A stretch of DNA of 40,683 nt from Nitrospinaceae bacterium (GTDB lineage: Bacteria; Nitrospinota; Nitrospinia; Nitrospinales; VA-1): assembly GCA_021604505.1 (NCBI GenBank), contig BQJC01000006.1, positions 1 through 40,683 of the forward strand, written 5' to 3'. Shown here in pieces: positions 16,999 to 24,810 of this stretch (position 1 is the first letter of the stretch; every line of letters begins with the position of its first letter). Under the pieces are notes generated by a model, which worked only from the letters and a program-made list of their open reading frames with translations, had not been told where the DNA came from and did not search any database. A program made the translations under genes and the position numbers.

Positions 16999-17557
16999 GA
17001 GGGGAATAGTAACAAAAATTTTTTGGGAGAATAAAACTATTGATATTCGCGGTGTTTCTTCTTTTCTAAAAGGTTTAAAAAGATTAGGGCTATTTTGTTC
17101 CAATAAGTGCCCAGGGGAAATCATTTTAAAATGTCAGGATTGGGCGAATGGATTGTCACCATCAGATGCCGTAGTTATTGGTGGGTTTCATACGCCGATT
17201 GAGAAAGATGTTTTACGAATTTTGTTAAGGAGCAAACATCCTGTAGTGATTTGCCCTGCCCGTTCATTGACCAAAATGCGGTTGTCTGCATCATGGAAAG
17301 AGGCCCTTGAAGCGGGGAACCTTTGCCTTGCTTCCGACTTTCCCAAATCCATCACCCGAGCCACCAAGGAGACCGCCGAACAGCGCAACCATTTCGTGGC
17401 CAGCTTGTCCAATTCGGTTTTCATTCCCTATGCCGCCCCAGGCAGTAAAACAGAAGCCTTGGCCGAAGCTCTTTTAAAGAAAAAACTTTTCGTCTATACT
17501 TTCAACAGTCCCTACAACAAAAACTTGCTAGGTTATGGAAGTAAACCGATACAATAA
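16961..17557 (+). CDS. DprA/SLOG-like Rossmann-fold protein of the defence operon
   Basis: Up to 198 aa. The body matches DNA-processing protein DprA/Smf: VVIGGFHTPIEKDVLRILL, VVICPARSL, the late-strand ASDFPKSI, EQRNHFVASLSN (compare RNRIIAGLS in DprA) and SKTEALAEALLKK. DprA-like SLOG domains bind ssDNA or nucleotides. The start is unclear: the frame opens at a TTG (16961) inside the previous gene, while a strong AGGAGGGG (16997-17004) precedes only ATA, GTA and ATT codons. Translation may begin at a rare codon or by coupling to the PLD stop at 16998. It is the last gene of the operon and meets ietS tail to tail, 13 bp apart. A sensor role in the system is inference. Confidence 0.65.
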   Translation: MLGKRLPVRRKIRRGIVTKIFWENKTIDIRGVSSFLKGLKRLGLFCSNKCPGEIILKCQDWANGLSPSDAVVIGGFHTPIEKDVLRILLRSKHPVVICPARSLTKMRLSASWKEALEAGNLCLASDFPKSITRATKETAEQRNHFVASLSNSVFIPYAAPGSKTEALAEALLKKKLFVYTFNSPYNKNLLGYGSKPIQ

Positions 17558-17570
17558 ATTAATATGAGAG

Positions 17571-20171
17571 TTATCTTGGGCGTGGTGTAACTCGAAGCCT
17601 TTGTTCGATTTCCTCGTATATAGGAATTTCCAATTCAGATTCAATCGTAATTGCGATCCCATAACGAACAGCCTCTTCAATTCCTCCGGCGTCCTCCTTG
17701 CACCATACCTTTAACGACAGGTGCCCATCATCAATAAAAGGAACGGCTCTATTGCCATGATACCGTTCGTGAAAAATTGTACCTTTTTTGACCGAAGCGT
17801 CGGCAGGCTGATCGCCTTTTCTTCTTTCAACACCTAACGCGGTTAAGGGCTCGTCAGGAGATGCTTCTAGTTTTACACATCGATAACTTTGGTGCCCCGG
17901 CTTTACCGGTGAGAACCAAGCAAGGGTGATGTTGAGTGCGCGCGGGTCAGTAACTCGTTCAAGCGAGGAGGGTAGAGGTATTCGGTAATTATGTGCCTGA
18001 TTTGGGGGAAGTTCCCCATAGCCGACGAGAGTAGCCCGGTTGTTAGCACATTCCATGGCCTCAAGAATATTAGGAACCCCAAAACCCAAGAAGCGGGTTA
18101 CATTTTCCGCCCGTTCAACAAATCGCCGACCATCATCAGGCCCACAGATTTCTTTTAAAAGATCAGACTTACCATTCCATTGAGCACGGTGAACTAAAAG
18201 GGTTTTCACAACCACAGCATAAAATTCAGGAGGCATGTCAACCAATAAAGAACCTCCGTCCCGATCCATTAGAGCATCAAAAATTCTGTGTGCTGCACGT
18301 GTGGCCAGGGCCGTTGCCGAACTCGTACCATCACTTAGTGCGGTCTTACCCAATTGCCCTTGGCCAGATGAATCTGGAGTCGCAACGCTCAGTCCATAGA
18401 GCCGTTGCGGTTGACCAAATCGCAATTCAATTCCACCCCCGGAGCTTCCCATCCGCACATGTTCCCTACCTCCCGGAAGAAAGATTTCTGGTTTGACCGT
18501 TCGACGATATCCCAAACCCAAGGCGGAGCTTGCATTGGGTAACTCATGATCGTCAAACGGATCAACGGCGTTCGGTATTTGAGAGCGGGTAACTATGTTG
18601 TCATGGTGTTGTCCTCCTATTGTTAGCACATTGAGAGCCTCCGCCGGAGAAAGGATTGTCCGCTCATGTTTGACTGTATTAAGTGCTTCCAAGACAGCTC
18701 TTTCACGGTCGGTAGCAGAAGCTCTCTCGAAATCACCCCAGGTATTGAAATGATTTAAACGAAGAGGTTCAGGTACATTCCCACCACTTACCAAAAACAG
18801 AATTCCGTATTGATTTGACAAAAAATCTAAAAGCCGGGCAAGGGGACTTACTAGGCGTGTGAACGGTCTGCGAACGTCACCAATTGATAGGTTCACCAAA
18901 AAAACCGTTGGAGCCGCCGCTTCTTCACCTGAACTTCCTTTCATTCTTAGAATGGCGCGATATATCGTATCAATAACCAGCCTGCCACCGTCAGTCCGTT
19001 CCTGGTTATCATTTTCCTGAGCGAACATAATTGGACGAACATAGAGAGAATGATGGAGCGGGGCCTCACCAGCATTTAAGTCTCCATGCAGGATAAGAGA
19101 TGCCATGGCTGTACCATGAATCCGTCTCGACACAATGGCAAGGCTTTCTAAATTATCTGGATCATCGATACTCAGACGTTGGTCTAGTAGATTGTGTCCT
19201 TGAAGGGGTACCCCGTCCAAAAGAGCAGCGATCGGCAGGTTGTTTTCTGGGGCTCCAGTCCGATCTTCCAAATCCTGTGGTTCTATTTCTTCAGGTTCCA
19301 ACTCATTAATCAGCAAGCTTTGAGGACGCAGAAACATTACTTCATCGGCAAGAGCCAGATGGACATCCCTACGTTCCATAAGTGTTGAAACTGCCTGTGC
19401 TGGTATGTCAATCAGCGCACCATGATAAGCAATTTCACTGATTGCCGCTTCATGAACGATTTGCCCTCCAGCTTCGTTAACATGCTCCATGAGCCGATTT
19501 GAAGCTTCTTGCCTTTGGTTTTCCGTTTGATGAAACCAGAGTTCAACCTCTGTCCTTACAGGCCGCGTTGGATCCCTCTGAATCTCATCATTCCAATATT
19601 CTATGGTTTCGTCTAGAATTCTGTCTTCGGCTCCCCAGGGTCTGAGCACACGCAGTTGTGAGAAAACCTTCTCAAAGGGGGTAAATCCTCTCCCAAGCCT
19701 TTCGCCACGTGCCCACCGCTCCCAAAGGCTTAATAGTTCATCGAAAGCACCCCTTGTTGGCATAGCCAAGTAGAAACGACCTGGCACATCCTTGTCTTCT
19801 CTTGCAGTTCCTTCTCGCCCTTTTCGATTATCCTCGACTGCGAATAGATCATCAGGTGGTTCTTTAGTATCGTATTCAGCCATGAACTCAAGCCCAGGAA
19901 CCTTGCTTGCAGCCTTTACGAAGTCATCAACAGAACCAGCAATTTCAAATACGATTACCCGATCCGGTGCAAGACTACTGGGGTCGTCACGAAGTTCCAT
20001 ACCACCAGTGGCATTATCCTGTAGAGTTTGACGCAATCTTTGAAAAACAGGTTGGAACCGCCCGACTTGAGTTCTGCGGTCTGGCTTTCGAATTGGCCCA
20101 CCGCCACCGGCACCGCGTGGTGGTTCAATCTGTTCAGGCGTCGGAAGAATCAGTAATGGTCTTTCTGCCAT
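17571..20171 (-). CDS. ietS: Subtilisin-like serine protease, IetS-type
   Basis: 866 aa from the ATG at 20169-20171, chosen for GAAGG upstream; the frame opens at 20210. The catalytic triad of peptidase family S8 is complete: D319 in AALLDG, H352 in RIHGTAMAS, S617 in SDGTSSATA, with the oxyanion Asn in SGGN (465). There is no signal peptide, so it works in the cytoplasm. The long N-terminal part (about 300 aa) is unlike secreted subtilases and may be the sensor. The start lies 38 bp inside ietA, so they are coupled. IetAS was described from Agrobacterium plasmids as a stability/incompatibility pair and later shown to defend against phage; the protease is the toxic part restrained by the ATPase. 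Confidence 0.85.
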   Translation of the reverse strand: MAERPLLILPTPEQIEPPRGAGGGGPIRKPDRRTQVGRFQPVFQRLRQTLQDNATGGMELRDDPSSLAPDRVIVFEIAGSVDDFVKAASKVPGLEFMAEYDTKEPPDDLFAVEDNRKGREGTAREDKDVPGRFYLAMPTRGAFDELLSLWERWARGERLGRGFTPFEKVFSQLRVLRPWGAEDRILDETIEYWNDEIQRDPTRPVRTEVELWFHQTENQRQEASNRLMEHVNEAGGQIVHEAAISEIAYHGALIDIPAQAVSTLMERRDVHLALADEVMFLRPQSLLINELEPEEIEPQDLEDRTGAPENNLPIAALLDGVPLQGHNLLDQRLSIDDPDNLESLAIVSRRIHGTAMASLILHGDLNAGEAPLHHSLYVRPIMFAQENDNQERTDGGRLVIDTIYRAILRMKGSSGEEAAAPTVFLVNLSIGDVRRPFTRLVSPLARLLDFLSNQYGILFLVSGGNVPEPLRLNHFNTWGDFERASATDRERAVLEALNTVKHERTILSPAEALNVLTIGGQHHDNIVTRSQIPNAVDPFDDHELPNASSALGLGYRRTVKPEIFLPGGREHVRMGSSGGGIELRFGQPQRLYGLSVATPDSSGQGQLGKTALSDGTSSATALATRAAHRIFDALMDRDGGSLLVDMPPEFYAVVVKTLLVHRAQWNGKSDLLKEICGPDDGRRFVERAENVTRFLGFGVPNILEAMECANNRATLVGYGELPPNQAHNYRIPLPSSLERVTDPRALNITLAWFSPVKPGHQSYRCVKLEASPDEPLTALGVERRKGDQPADASVKKGTIFHERYHGNRAVPFIDDGHLSLKVWCKEDAGGIEEAVRYGIAITIESELEIPIYEEIEQRLRVTPRPR

Positions 20172-21165
20172 CGGTTTTTCCTTCTTTTTGATAATTCTTT
20201 GCCTCCGCACGCTCCATCCAGATGTTGATTTGATCGGATACGATGGTCTTTAGAGACTTTTCTCCAAAGGAGAGGACATGACGCCTTTGAACATCAAGAC
20301 AGAATTGTTCAATTTCAGCATAACTGACCTTACCAAGTTTTTTTGCAATGTTGGCGGGAGAGTATCCTAGATTATCGTTAAAACGTTGGGTAAAACTTTC
20401 AATATAACGGCCTAGAGCTTTTTGTGTTGGCATAGGAAGATTAAGGCGAAGCTGAAAACGACGCCAAGAAGCTCGATCCAACAATTCAGGATGATTGGTT
20501 GCCCCGGTGACGATTGTGTAGCTGGGCAAATCATCAACCTGCATTAACAAAGATGTAACAACACGTTTAATTTCTCCAGTCTCGTGAATGTCACCTCTTT
20601 CTTTGCCAATAGCGTCAAATTCGTCAAAAAATAGGACGCAAGGAGTAGTCCGGGCATAGTCGAATACTCTTTTCAAACGGGCGGCGGTTTCTCCAAGGTA
20701 ACTTCCTATCATGGCCTCGTACCGGACCACGAATAGCGGGACCGCGATGGACTCTGCAATTGCTTCGGCCAAGCTAGTTTTACCAGTTCCTGGTGCCCCT
20801 ACTAGCAGAATACGGTGACGTGGCTCCAGTCCATTTGACCTCAATAAATCAGCGCGCTGCTGCTCCTCTATAAGTTGTTCAATGGCGAGAATTACTTTGT
20901 CCGGCAGGATAAGGTCCGTTAATTGCCTTTTAGGCGTAACTTCAGCAATGAAATCACGACTTTTTGCCGATAAATCATTTACTGGAGTCACAGCACGTGA
21001 GTTTACTCCATTTGTCTGAACGGCCCGGGTTAAACGGTCTGCTAAAACGTTATGTTGTTTCGCCCGTTCCTCTGCAATTATCGCTTCAACAGCTTTTTGA
21101 AATCCATGTTTGTCGCCACTCGCGCTTGATTTTACTAAATTTATTAAAAGATCACTTCGCGCCAT
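20134..21165 (-). CDS. ietA: AAA+ ATPase, IetA-type
   Basis: 343 aa. A single AAA+ module: Walker A GAPGTGKT (123-130), Walker B VLFFDEFDAIG (D181, E182), sensor 1 in VTGATNH (N224) and an arginine-finger-like RASWRRF. About 110 residues of helical N-terminal domain precede it. The start has AGGAGG at 7 nt. In IetAS the ATPase controls the partner protease, acting like an antitoxin or loading substrates. The coding order RHH - ietA - ietS with overlaps of 14 and 38 bp implies one transcript. The ATPase class (classical AAA, as in FtsH and spastin) fits remodelling of protein targets. Confidence 0.85.
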   Translation of the reverse strand: MARSDLLINLVKSSASGDKHGFQKAVEAIIAEERAKQHNVLADRLTRAVQTNGVNSRAVTPVNDLSAKSRDFIAEVTPKRQLTDLILPDKVILAIEQLIEEQQRADLLRSNGLEPRHRILLVGAPGTGKTSLAEAIAESIAVPLFVVRYEAMIGSYLGETAARLKRVFDYARTTPCVLFFDEFDAIGKERGDIHETGEIKRVVTSLLMQVDDLPSYTIVTGATNHPELLDRASWRRFQLRLNLPMPTQKALGRYIESFTQRFNDNLGYSPANIAKKLGKVSYAEIEQFCLDVQRRHVLSFGEKSLKTIVSDQINIWMERAEAKNYQKEGKTDGRKTITDSSDA

Positions 21166-21439
21166 TGCCAGTCCTCCTATAATTTAGTCGATGGCCACGG
21201 CGATCCCTCAATTCTGATTCTGGTATTTCAATTCCTATGGCTTGAAGACCACGTAACACCAATGTTCTTATGTTTTCCCCCCGGTCTGCACCCATCATGG
21301 CTACCTGACGCCGAATAGCTTCTGGAACCATTATTTGTATAGGGACCTCTTTGGGCTTTTCCGGTGTACCGTTCCTCCGTTTTTTTTGGGATTTATTCAT
21401 GGTCATTTTCTTTCTCGAGACACTTGTCTGAGTTGCCAT
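21152..21439 (-). CDS. RHH-type regulator upstream of ietAS
   Basis: 95 aa. The first 30 residues are basic and likely disordered; VPIQIMVPEAIRRQVAMMGA followed by ENIRTLVLRGLQAIGI is a ribbon-helix-helix, ending in IPESELRDRRGHR. The same pattern is frequent in small plasmid proteins encoded next to ParA-type ATPases. Its stop overlaps ietA by 14 bp, so it is the leader gene of this operon. The likely role is autorepression at the CATGA boxes upstream. Start is supported by AGAGGT 8 nt before the ATG. Confidence 0.65.
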   Translation of the reverse strand: MATQTSVSRKKMTMNKSQKKRRNGTPEKPKEVPIQIMVPEAIRRQVAMMGADRGENIRTLVLRGLQAIGIEIPESELRDRRGHRLNYRRTGNGAK

Positions 21440-21454
21440 ATCAACCTCTCTTAA

Positions 21455-21485
21455 ATCATGATTTTATAACATCATGAATTCATGA
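21455..21485 (-). promoter_or_regulatory. CATGA-box operator candidate for the RHH-ietAS operon
   Basis: Three CATGA pentamers lie at 21457-21461, 21473-21477 and 21481-21485, within ATCATGAT, ATCATGAA and TTCATGAG. They start 16 bp upstream of the RHH gene. RHH proteins bind short repeated boxes with regular spacing, here 16 and 8 bp, so autoregulation is plausible. Confidence 0.4.
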
Positions 21486-21643
21486 GCAATATTGAAAACA
21501 AAAAAAGGGTTAATATTTATCGTGAAAAAATTGGTGATAATTATCTGGAAAATTACAACAAGTAGGAATTAATTCCTGCGTAATCGAACAATGTATCTTC
21601 TGCAAAATAATCGTTAACCCTCTCTTAATAACGCCATGATATT

Positions 21644-21660
21644 CTCAACTTAGCGTTGAG
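21644..21660 (+). promoter_or_regulatory. Inverted repeat before the 94-aa gene
   Basis: CTCAAC (21644-21649) and GTTGAG (21655-21660) flank TTAGC, 21 bp upstream of the start at 21682. The position fits an operator or a short 5'-leader hairpin; nothing decides between these. Confidence 0.35.
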
Positions 21661-21681
21661 TAATGAAAATAGAGAGGGCAA

Positions 21682-21966
21682 ATGGTAGCAAAAGATCAAA
21701 CAGTAAATATAAAAAACCATTGTGGCCCTATGGTCACTGACTTTTTAAAGGAAAAAATGGGCCTCTGCAAAATGGCCTTTAAGGAAGTTTCTCCCCCACC
21801 TGCAACCTCATCAATCAATCCCAATATGGTCAAATTGGCCGAAGAAACTAAGAACCAACTGGCCAATAACCTTTTGTCCAAAGGCACCGGGGCAGACAAC
21901 CTTGATGAGTTAAGGAAAACTCGTCAGGCCCAATTCGATGCCATCTTCAAGGATGGACCTTCCTGA
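21682..21966 (+). CDS. Small hypothetical protein
   Basis: 94 aa, with GAGAGGG 6 nt before the ATG. I do not recognise it. The N-terminal third contains two cysteines (NHCGPMVTDFLKEKMGLCKM); the rest is helical and polar (EETKNQLANNLLSKGTGA). No membrane segment. It diverges from the RHH-ietAS operon across 240 bp that contain possible operators for both directions, so shared control is possible. It is the first gene of a plus-strand run of accessory genes. Confidence 0.55.
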   Translation: MVAKDQTVNIKNHCGPMVTDFLKEKMGLCKMAFKEVSPPPATSSINPNMVKLAEETKNQLANNLLSKGTGADNLDELRKTRQAQFDAIFKDGPS

Positions 21967-22013
21967 TAAATCCTTCTTTACCTTTTCCAAAGGATATTCT
22001 GCCAGAATGAGGC

Positions 22014-22310
22014 ATGACCTTTTATGCCTATTTGCTCCTTAGCGAAAACGGAAAAACCTATGCTGGCCAGACCAAAAACCTGAAAAACCGTCTGGCTCAT
22101 CACAACAGTCCCAAAAATAAAGGCTACACCAAAGGCCAGAAATGGTATCTCCTAGCCGCCTGGCCATTTGTAACACGGTATGAAGCCCTCGTGTTTGAAA
22201 AAGGCCTGAAATCCACCAAACTCCGCCGCCGGATCATTGAAAACCTCCCCCGTACCCGCATCCTGATAGGGCGGCATGACATTCCCTTTCCGGAAATTTC
22301 TCTGAATTAG
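22014..22310 (+). CDS. GIY-YIG nuclease domain protein
   Basis: 98 aa. The single domain shows YAYLLLSENGKTYAGQT (the GIY-YIG pair in modified form, YAYLL and TYAGQ), NLKNRLAHHN with the usual Arg, a conserved Tyr/His region and an E in ALVFEKGLKS that would bind the metal. This is the short stand-alone form, like UPF0213 proteins, whose cellular role is unclear; DNA repair or mobile-DNA processing are both suggested for the superfamily. Start chosen at the ATG at 22014, 47 bp after the preceding gene. Confidence 0.75.
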   Translation: MTFYAYLLLSENGKTYAGQTKNLKNRLAHHNSPKNKGYTKGQKWYLLAAWPFVTRYEALVFEKGLKSTKLRRRIIENLPRTRILIGRHDIPFPEISLN

Positions 22311-22374
22311 TCTGATATTTTTTTCCCAATGCGGTAAGGATTGGGGAATCATTTCTTCCTGCTTTTGGTCTTCC

Positions 22375-22554
22375 CCTCCTTTGGTGGTTTCTCAAATACC
22401 TCATGCGTTTTATAGCCGCCCGCGCCGCCGCGTCAATGGGCTGGCCCGCTCCATTCGCGTTCCGCTCCCGTGTGGCCCATGACACTGCGGCTTTTTCGTT
22501 CGGCGTTCTTTTCCGCATGTTTTGAGAAAACCATTCACAAAGGAGAGAACAATG
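22375..22554. repeat. ~180-bp leader repeat, copy 1 (before DUF3768 gene)
   Basis: This segment is repeated at 24811-24989. The most alike part is a 37-nt identical block starting CGCGCCGCCGCGTCAATGGG at 22421; TGTGGCCCATGACNCTGCGG, CTTTTTCG and CCGCATGTT are also shared, as is the run up to the Shine-Dalgarno sequence (CAAAGGAG). Both copies end at the start codon of a plus-strand gene. On the minus strand both contain a short open segment reading GQPIDAAAR, in frames that differ beyond the core. A shared promoter/operator is the simplest reading. Confidence 0.7.
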
Positions 22555-22881
22555 AACGACCAAAATAAAATTGCAGAATTGAATGATCTATGCCGTACCG
22601 CACCCGGAATTGCCGGGCAGTGGTATCAGACTCCCGGAATTTGTGCTTTGCCGGAAGAGGATCAGTCCGCCATTCGAGAAAAGGTGGAGCGGTTCAGGGA
22701 TTTCAATGAAGACAATGATCCTTATGGCGAGCGCGATTTTGGAGCCTTCGAATACAAGGGCCAAAAAATCTTTTGGAAAATTGATTGCTACGCCCCGGAC
22801 ATGAAATGGGGAAGCGAAAATCCAGCCGATCCATCTCAGACCGTTAGAGTTCTCACCATCATGTTAGCCGAGGAGTATTGA
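22552..22881 (+). CDS. DUF3768 family plasmid protein
   Basis: 109 aa from the ATG at 22552; AAAGGAGAG lies 6 nt upstream (the frame is open from 22522). It matches the DUF3768 pattern throughout: IAELNDLCRTA, ALPEEDQSAIREKV, DFNEDNDPYGERDFGAFEYK, KIFWKIDCYAPDMKWGSENP, then TVRVLTIMLAEEY. The family is common on plasmids and conjugative elements of Proteobacteria, often near antirestriction genes, but its function is unknown. It shares its leader with ardC, and the next gene follows 3 bp later. Confidence 0.85.
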   Translation: MNDQNKIAELNDLCRTAPGIAGQWYQTPGICALPEEDQSAIREKVERFRDFNEDNDPYGERDFGAFEYKGQKIFWKIDCYAPDMKWGSENPADPSQTVRVLTIMLAEEY

Positions 22882-22884
22882 GCC

Positions 22885-23202
22885 ATGAATACAAATATTC
22901 AGATTTTAGAAATTGTCTGGCGCGGGCTTCAAGTCCGCGTTAGTTTCAATCCAGAATATTCTAAAACTTTTAAAGACCTCTATGGCTATCCCCTCGGCCA
23001 TTTGGAAGTGATGGTCATTTCGCCGGAACGGTTTCCACTTCCCATTTCAGAAACGGGTTACAAATCTTCTTTTCTCTCACCAGAAGATGTTTTGGCCGAA
23101 GGCGGCCCTGCCAATTATGTTCAGGCCTGGCTGGATCACGCCGCCCAATCGCCCACCTGGAAGGAAAAAGAAGAAGCGGCAAAGCAAATGGTCCTCTTTT
23201 AG
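22885..23202 (+). CDS. Conserved plasmid-type hypothetical protein
   Basis: 105 aa, starting 3 bp after the DUF3768 stop, so co-transcribed. Features are IVWRGLQVRVSFNPEYS, HLEVMVISPERFPLPISETG, YKSSFLSPEDVLAEGGPANY and VQAWLDHAA. The ITETGY(R/K)S-F element followed by GGP..YV.AWLD is one I have seen in small proteins encoded beside ArdC and DUF3768; no function is known. Soluble, mostly beta with a C-terminal helix. Confidence 0.65.
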   Translation: MNTNIQILEIVWRGLQVRVSFNPEYSKTFKDLYGYPLGHLEVMVISPERFPLPISETGYKSSFLSPEDVLAEGGPANYVQAWLDHAAQSPTWKEKEEAAKQMVLF

Positions 23203-23217
23203 CTTTTAAAAGACCAT

Positions 23218-23433
23218 TTAAAAAGGCCGCCTAGAAGGGGCTTTTGCCGCTTGAAGTGCTTTTCTTTGTGCGTTCACCGAAATTTTACTTTTCATTAAGC
23301 GTTGTTTTGTAGCCTTTTGGCGAACCTCATCATTGATGAGCAAAAGAAAGAAAATCACGAAGAGATGAGAGAGATCCAAAAAAGACTTTTCCTGAAAACT
23401 GGCATTTGAAAAAGAACGAGATAACGTAGACAT
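23218..23433 (-). CDS. Small single-pass membrane protein candidate
   Basis: 71 aa on the minus strand with AGAGGA 9 nt before the ATG. One hydrophobic segment (LSHLFVIFFLLLIND, about residues 21-36) is flanked by a polar N-terminus and a strongly basic tail (QRLMKSKISVNAQRKALQAA). It is convergent with the previous gene, 15 bp apart. No family is recognised. The start signal and tail look genuine, but its short length leaves room for doubt. Confidence 0.4.
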   Translation of the reverse strand: MSTLSRSFSNASFQEKSFLDLSHLFVIFFLLLINDEVRQKATKQRLMKSKISVNAQRKALQAAKAPSRRPF

Positions 23434-23718
23434 TTTATTTTTCCTCTTTTTTTAGGCCCGATCCATTCAGGCCTTTCTTGAGGACACCGCTCAGCAATAG
23501 AGATGCGCTAAGGCTCCCCACCACATGGGGCCCATGCCTAGCCTAAAGCCGCAGATATGATGCTAAACCGGTGATTGAAAGGTCTTGGATTGGACCTATG
23601 AGGACAAAGGAATGAAAACTCCTCGTATTTTAATAAATCCGTTTGTTTCAATAATGTTAATAATTTTTCGCCAGAATAGAGGGATACAACTTGTGGTTTT
23701 ATACAAAAGGATAGAACA

Positions 23719-24414
23719 ATGAAATTAGAATACGGCAAACGCCGCTCCACCCGCCTCCGTCGTAATAAAAAACAAGAAGAGCCGGACCTTGAAAAGTCTA
23801 CAAAACCAGAACAGGTCTTTAACAAAACTTCTTCTGGTCAAACCCTTGAGGCCGGGTCGAAACCGGATAGTCCTGCCCAAAACCTTACAAAAATAGATAA
23901 ATCACCATTACGATCAGACTTTGATGATAAAAACGTCATTGATCCCATTCTCAAGCTTGAAATGGATATAGAAGCGGCACAGGAAGATCACCGAAACATG
24001 ATCAAGGCCAACCAACTTATCCGCCAAGGTGATATTAAGGGCTTGGAATATCTTTTGGGAAAAGAAAGGGCGGCAGAGCTTCAAAATCCCGGATTTAATG
24101 ACAAACCCGGATTTCCTGAATTCAAATTAAAAGAAAGCTATGCCAGAATTTGCAAAATGAAAATCCATTTGGAAGAACTCCAAGATGGACAAGATTGGGT
24201 CAATATTGATTTCAAGTCTTACGCTGGACACGTTTATGAAGATTTAAAGGAAAACCGTATCCGCATCATCTTTAATAAAAAGCCCCCCGCAGGATTAAGA
24301 GCACGCTTGAAGGCCAACGGCTTTAAGTGGTCCCGCTCCCTTGAAGCGTGGCAAAAGAAATTGACTGAACGCCCCCATCATCTTTTTGAAAGGACCAGAG
24401 GGGAAGAAGGATGA
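23719..24414 (+). CDS. Plasmid protein with C-terminal LPD-like module
   Basis: 231 aa. Residues 1-75 are charged and low-complexity. Residues 85-150 (MDIEAAQEDHRNMIKANQLI onward) and the C-terminus (IRIIFNKKPPAGLRARLKAN, then GFKWSRSLEAWQKKLT) resemble a module found in large polyvalent and antirestriction-associated proteins of plasmids and phages, where a LK..GFKWS...AWQR(Q/K)LT ending is typical. Activity is unknown. The start has AAAGGA upstream (23706-23711). It overlaps the next gene by 4 bp (ATGA). Confidence 0.6.
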   Translation: MKLEYGKRRSTRLRRNKKQEEPDLEKSTKPEQVFNKTSSGQTLEAGSKPDSPAQNLTKIDKSPLRSDFDDKNVIDPILKLEMDIEAAQEDHRNMIKANQLIRQGDIKGLEYLLGKERAAELQNPGFNDKPGFPEFKLKESYARICKMKIHLEELQDGQDWVNIDFKSYAGHVYEDLKENRIRIIFNKKPPAGLRARLKANGFKWSRSLEAWQKKLTERPHHLFERTRGEEG

Positions 24415-24707
24415 ACTATATCCTAATTGACAAAAGACCTATCCCCTGCGCGGATGAAGATTTATGGAAGGCCTGGTGCCAGAACAATGAAAAAGTCCTA
24501 TTAATGGAACACCTTGGATACTACTGCTTTAAAATCGAATTTATGCCCCGTCCCATGGAATTCCCGAATTGCCAGACATTTAAATTCTTCAAGGTAATGG
24601 TTTGTGTAAATAACCTCGTGTCCTTTATTTCATTTCACGCTACCTGGGAAAAGGCTGAAACCCGATTTGACCAATTGAGACAAAAATATCAAAGGACCAT
24701 TCATTAA
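24411..24707 (+). CDS. Small hypothetical protein coupled to the preceding gene
   Basis: 98 aa, MNYILIDKRPIPCADEDLWK onwards. Its ATGA overlaps the stop of the 231-aa gene, and GAAGAAGGA just before the ATG provides a ribosome site, so the two are made together. Central strands (MEHLGYYCFKIEFM, FFKVMVCVNNLVSFISF) and a C-terminal basic helix are visible; there is no signal or membrane helix. The family is not recognised; by context it is a plasmid accessory protein. Confidence 0.6.
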   Translation: MNYILIDKRPIPCADEDLWKAWCQNNEKVLLMEHLGYYCFKIEFMPRPMEFPNCQTFKFFKVMVCVNNLVSFISFHATWEKAETRFDQLRQKYQRTIH

Positions 24708-24810
24708 ATCCCCCTTCCCTTTCCTCCCTCTTCATTTTCCTTCTTTCCCCCGCCCTAGCAACAGGTGATGCGCTAATGGGTTGATCGGCTTTTTTCGGGT
24801 CGATCATGGC

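Noticed and set aside
9121-17557. Complete DISARM or BREX system
   Set aside because: DrmA/DrmB (DUF1998) and the BREX genes BrxC, PglZ and BrxL are absent, so only partial similarity is claimed.
21455-21660. CRISPR-like or iteron array near the ietAS promoter
   Set aside because: The CATGA boxes are too short and unevenly spaced; no repeat-spacer pattern was found here or elsewhere in the window.
22234-22530. Minus-strand frame starting MRKRTPNEKAAVSWATRERN
   Set aside because: It looks partly protein-like but the homologous leader copy at 24.9 kb does not keep the frame, so it is more likely a by-product of the repeat and of the GIY-YIG gene opposite.
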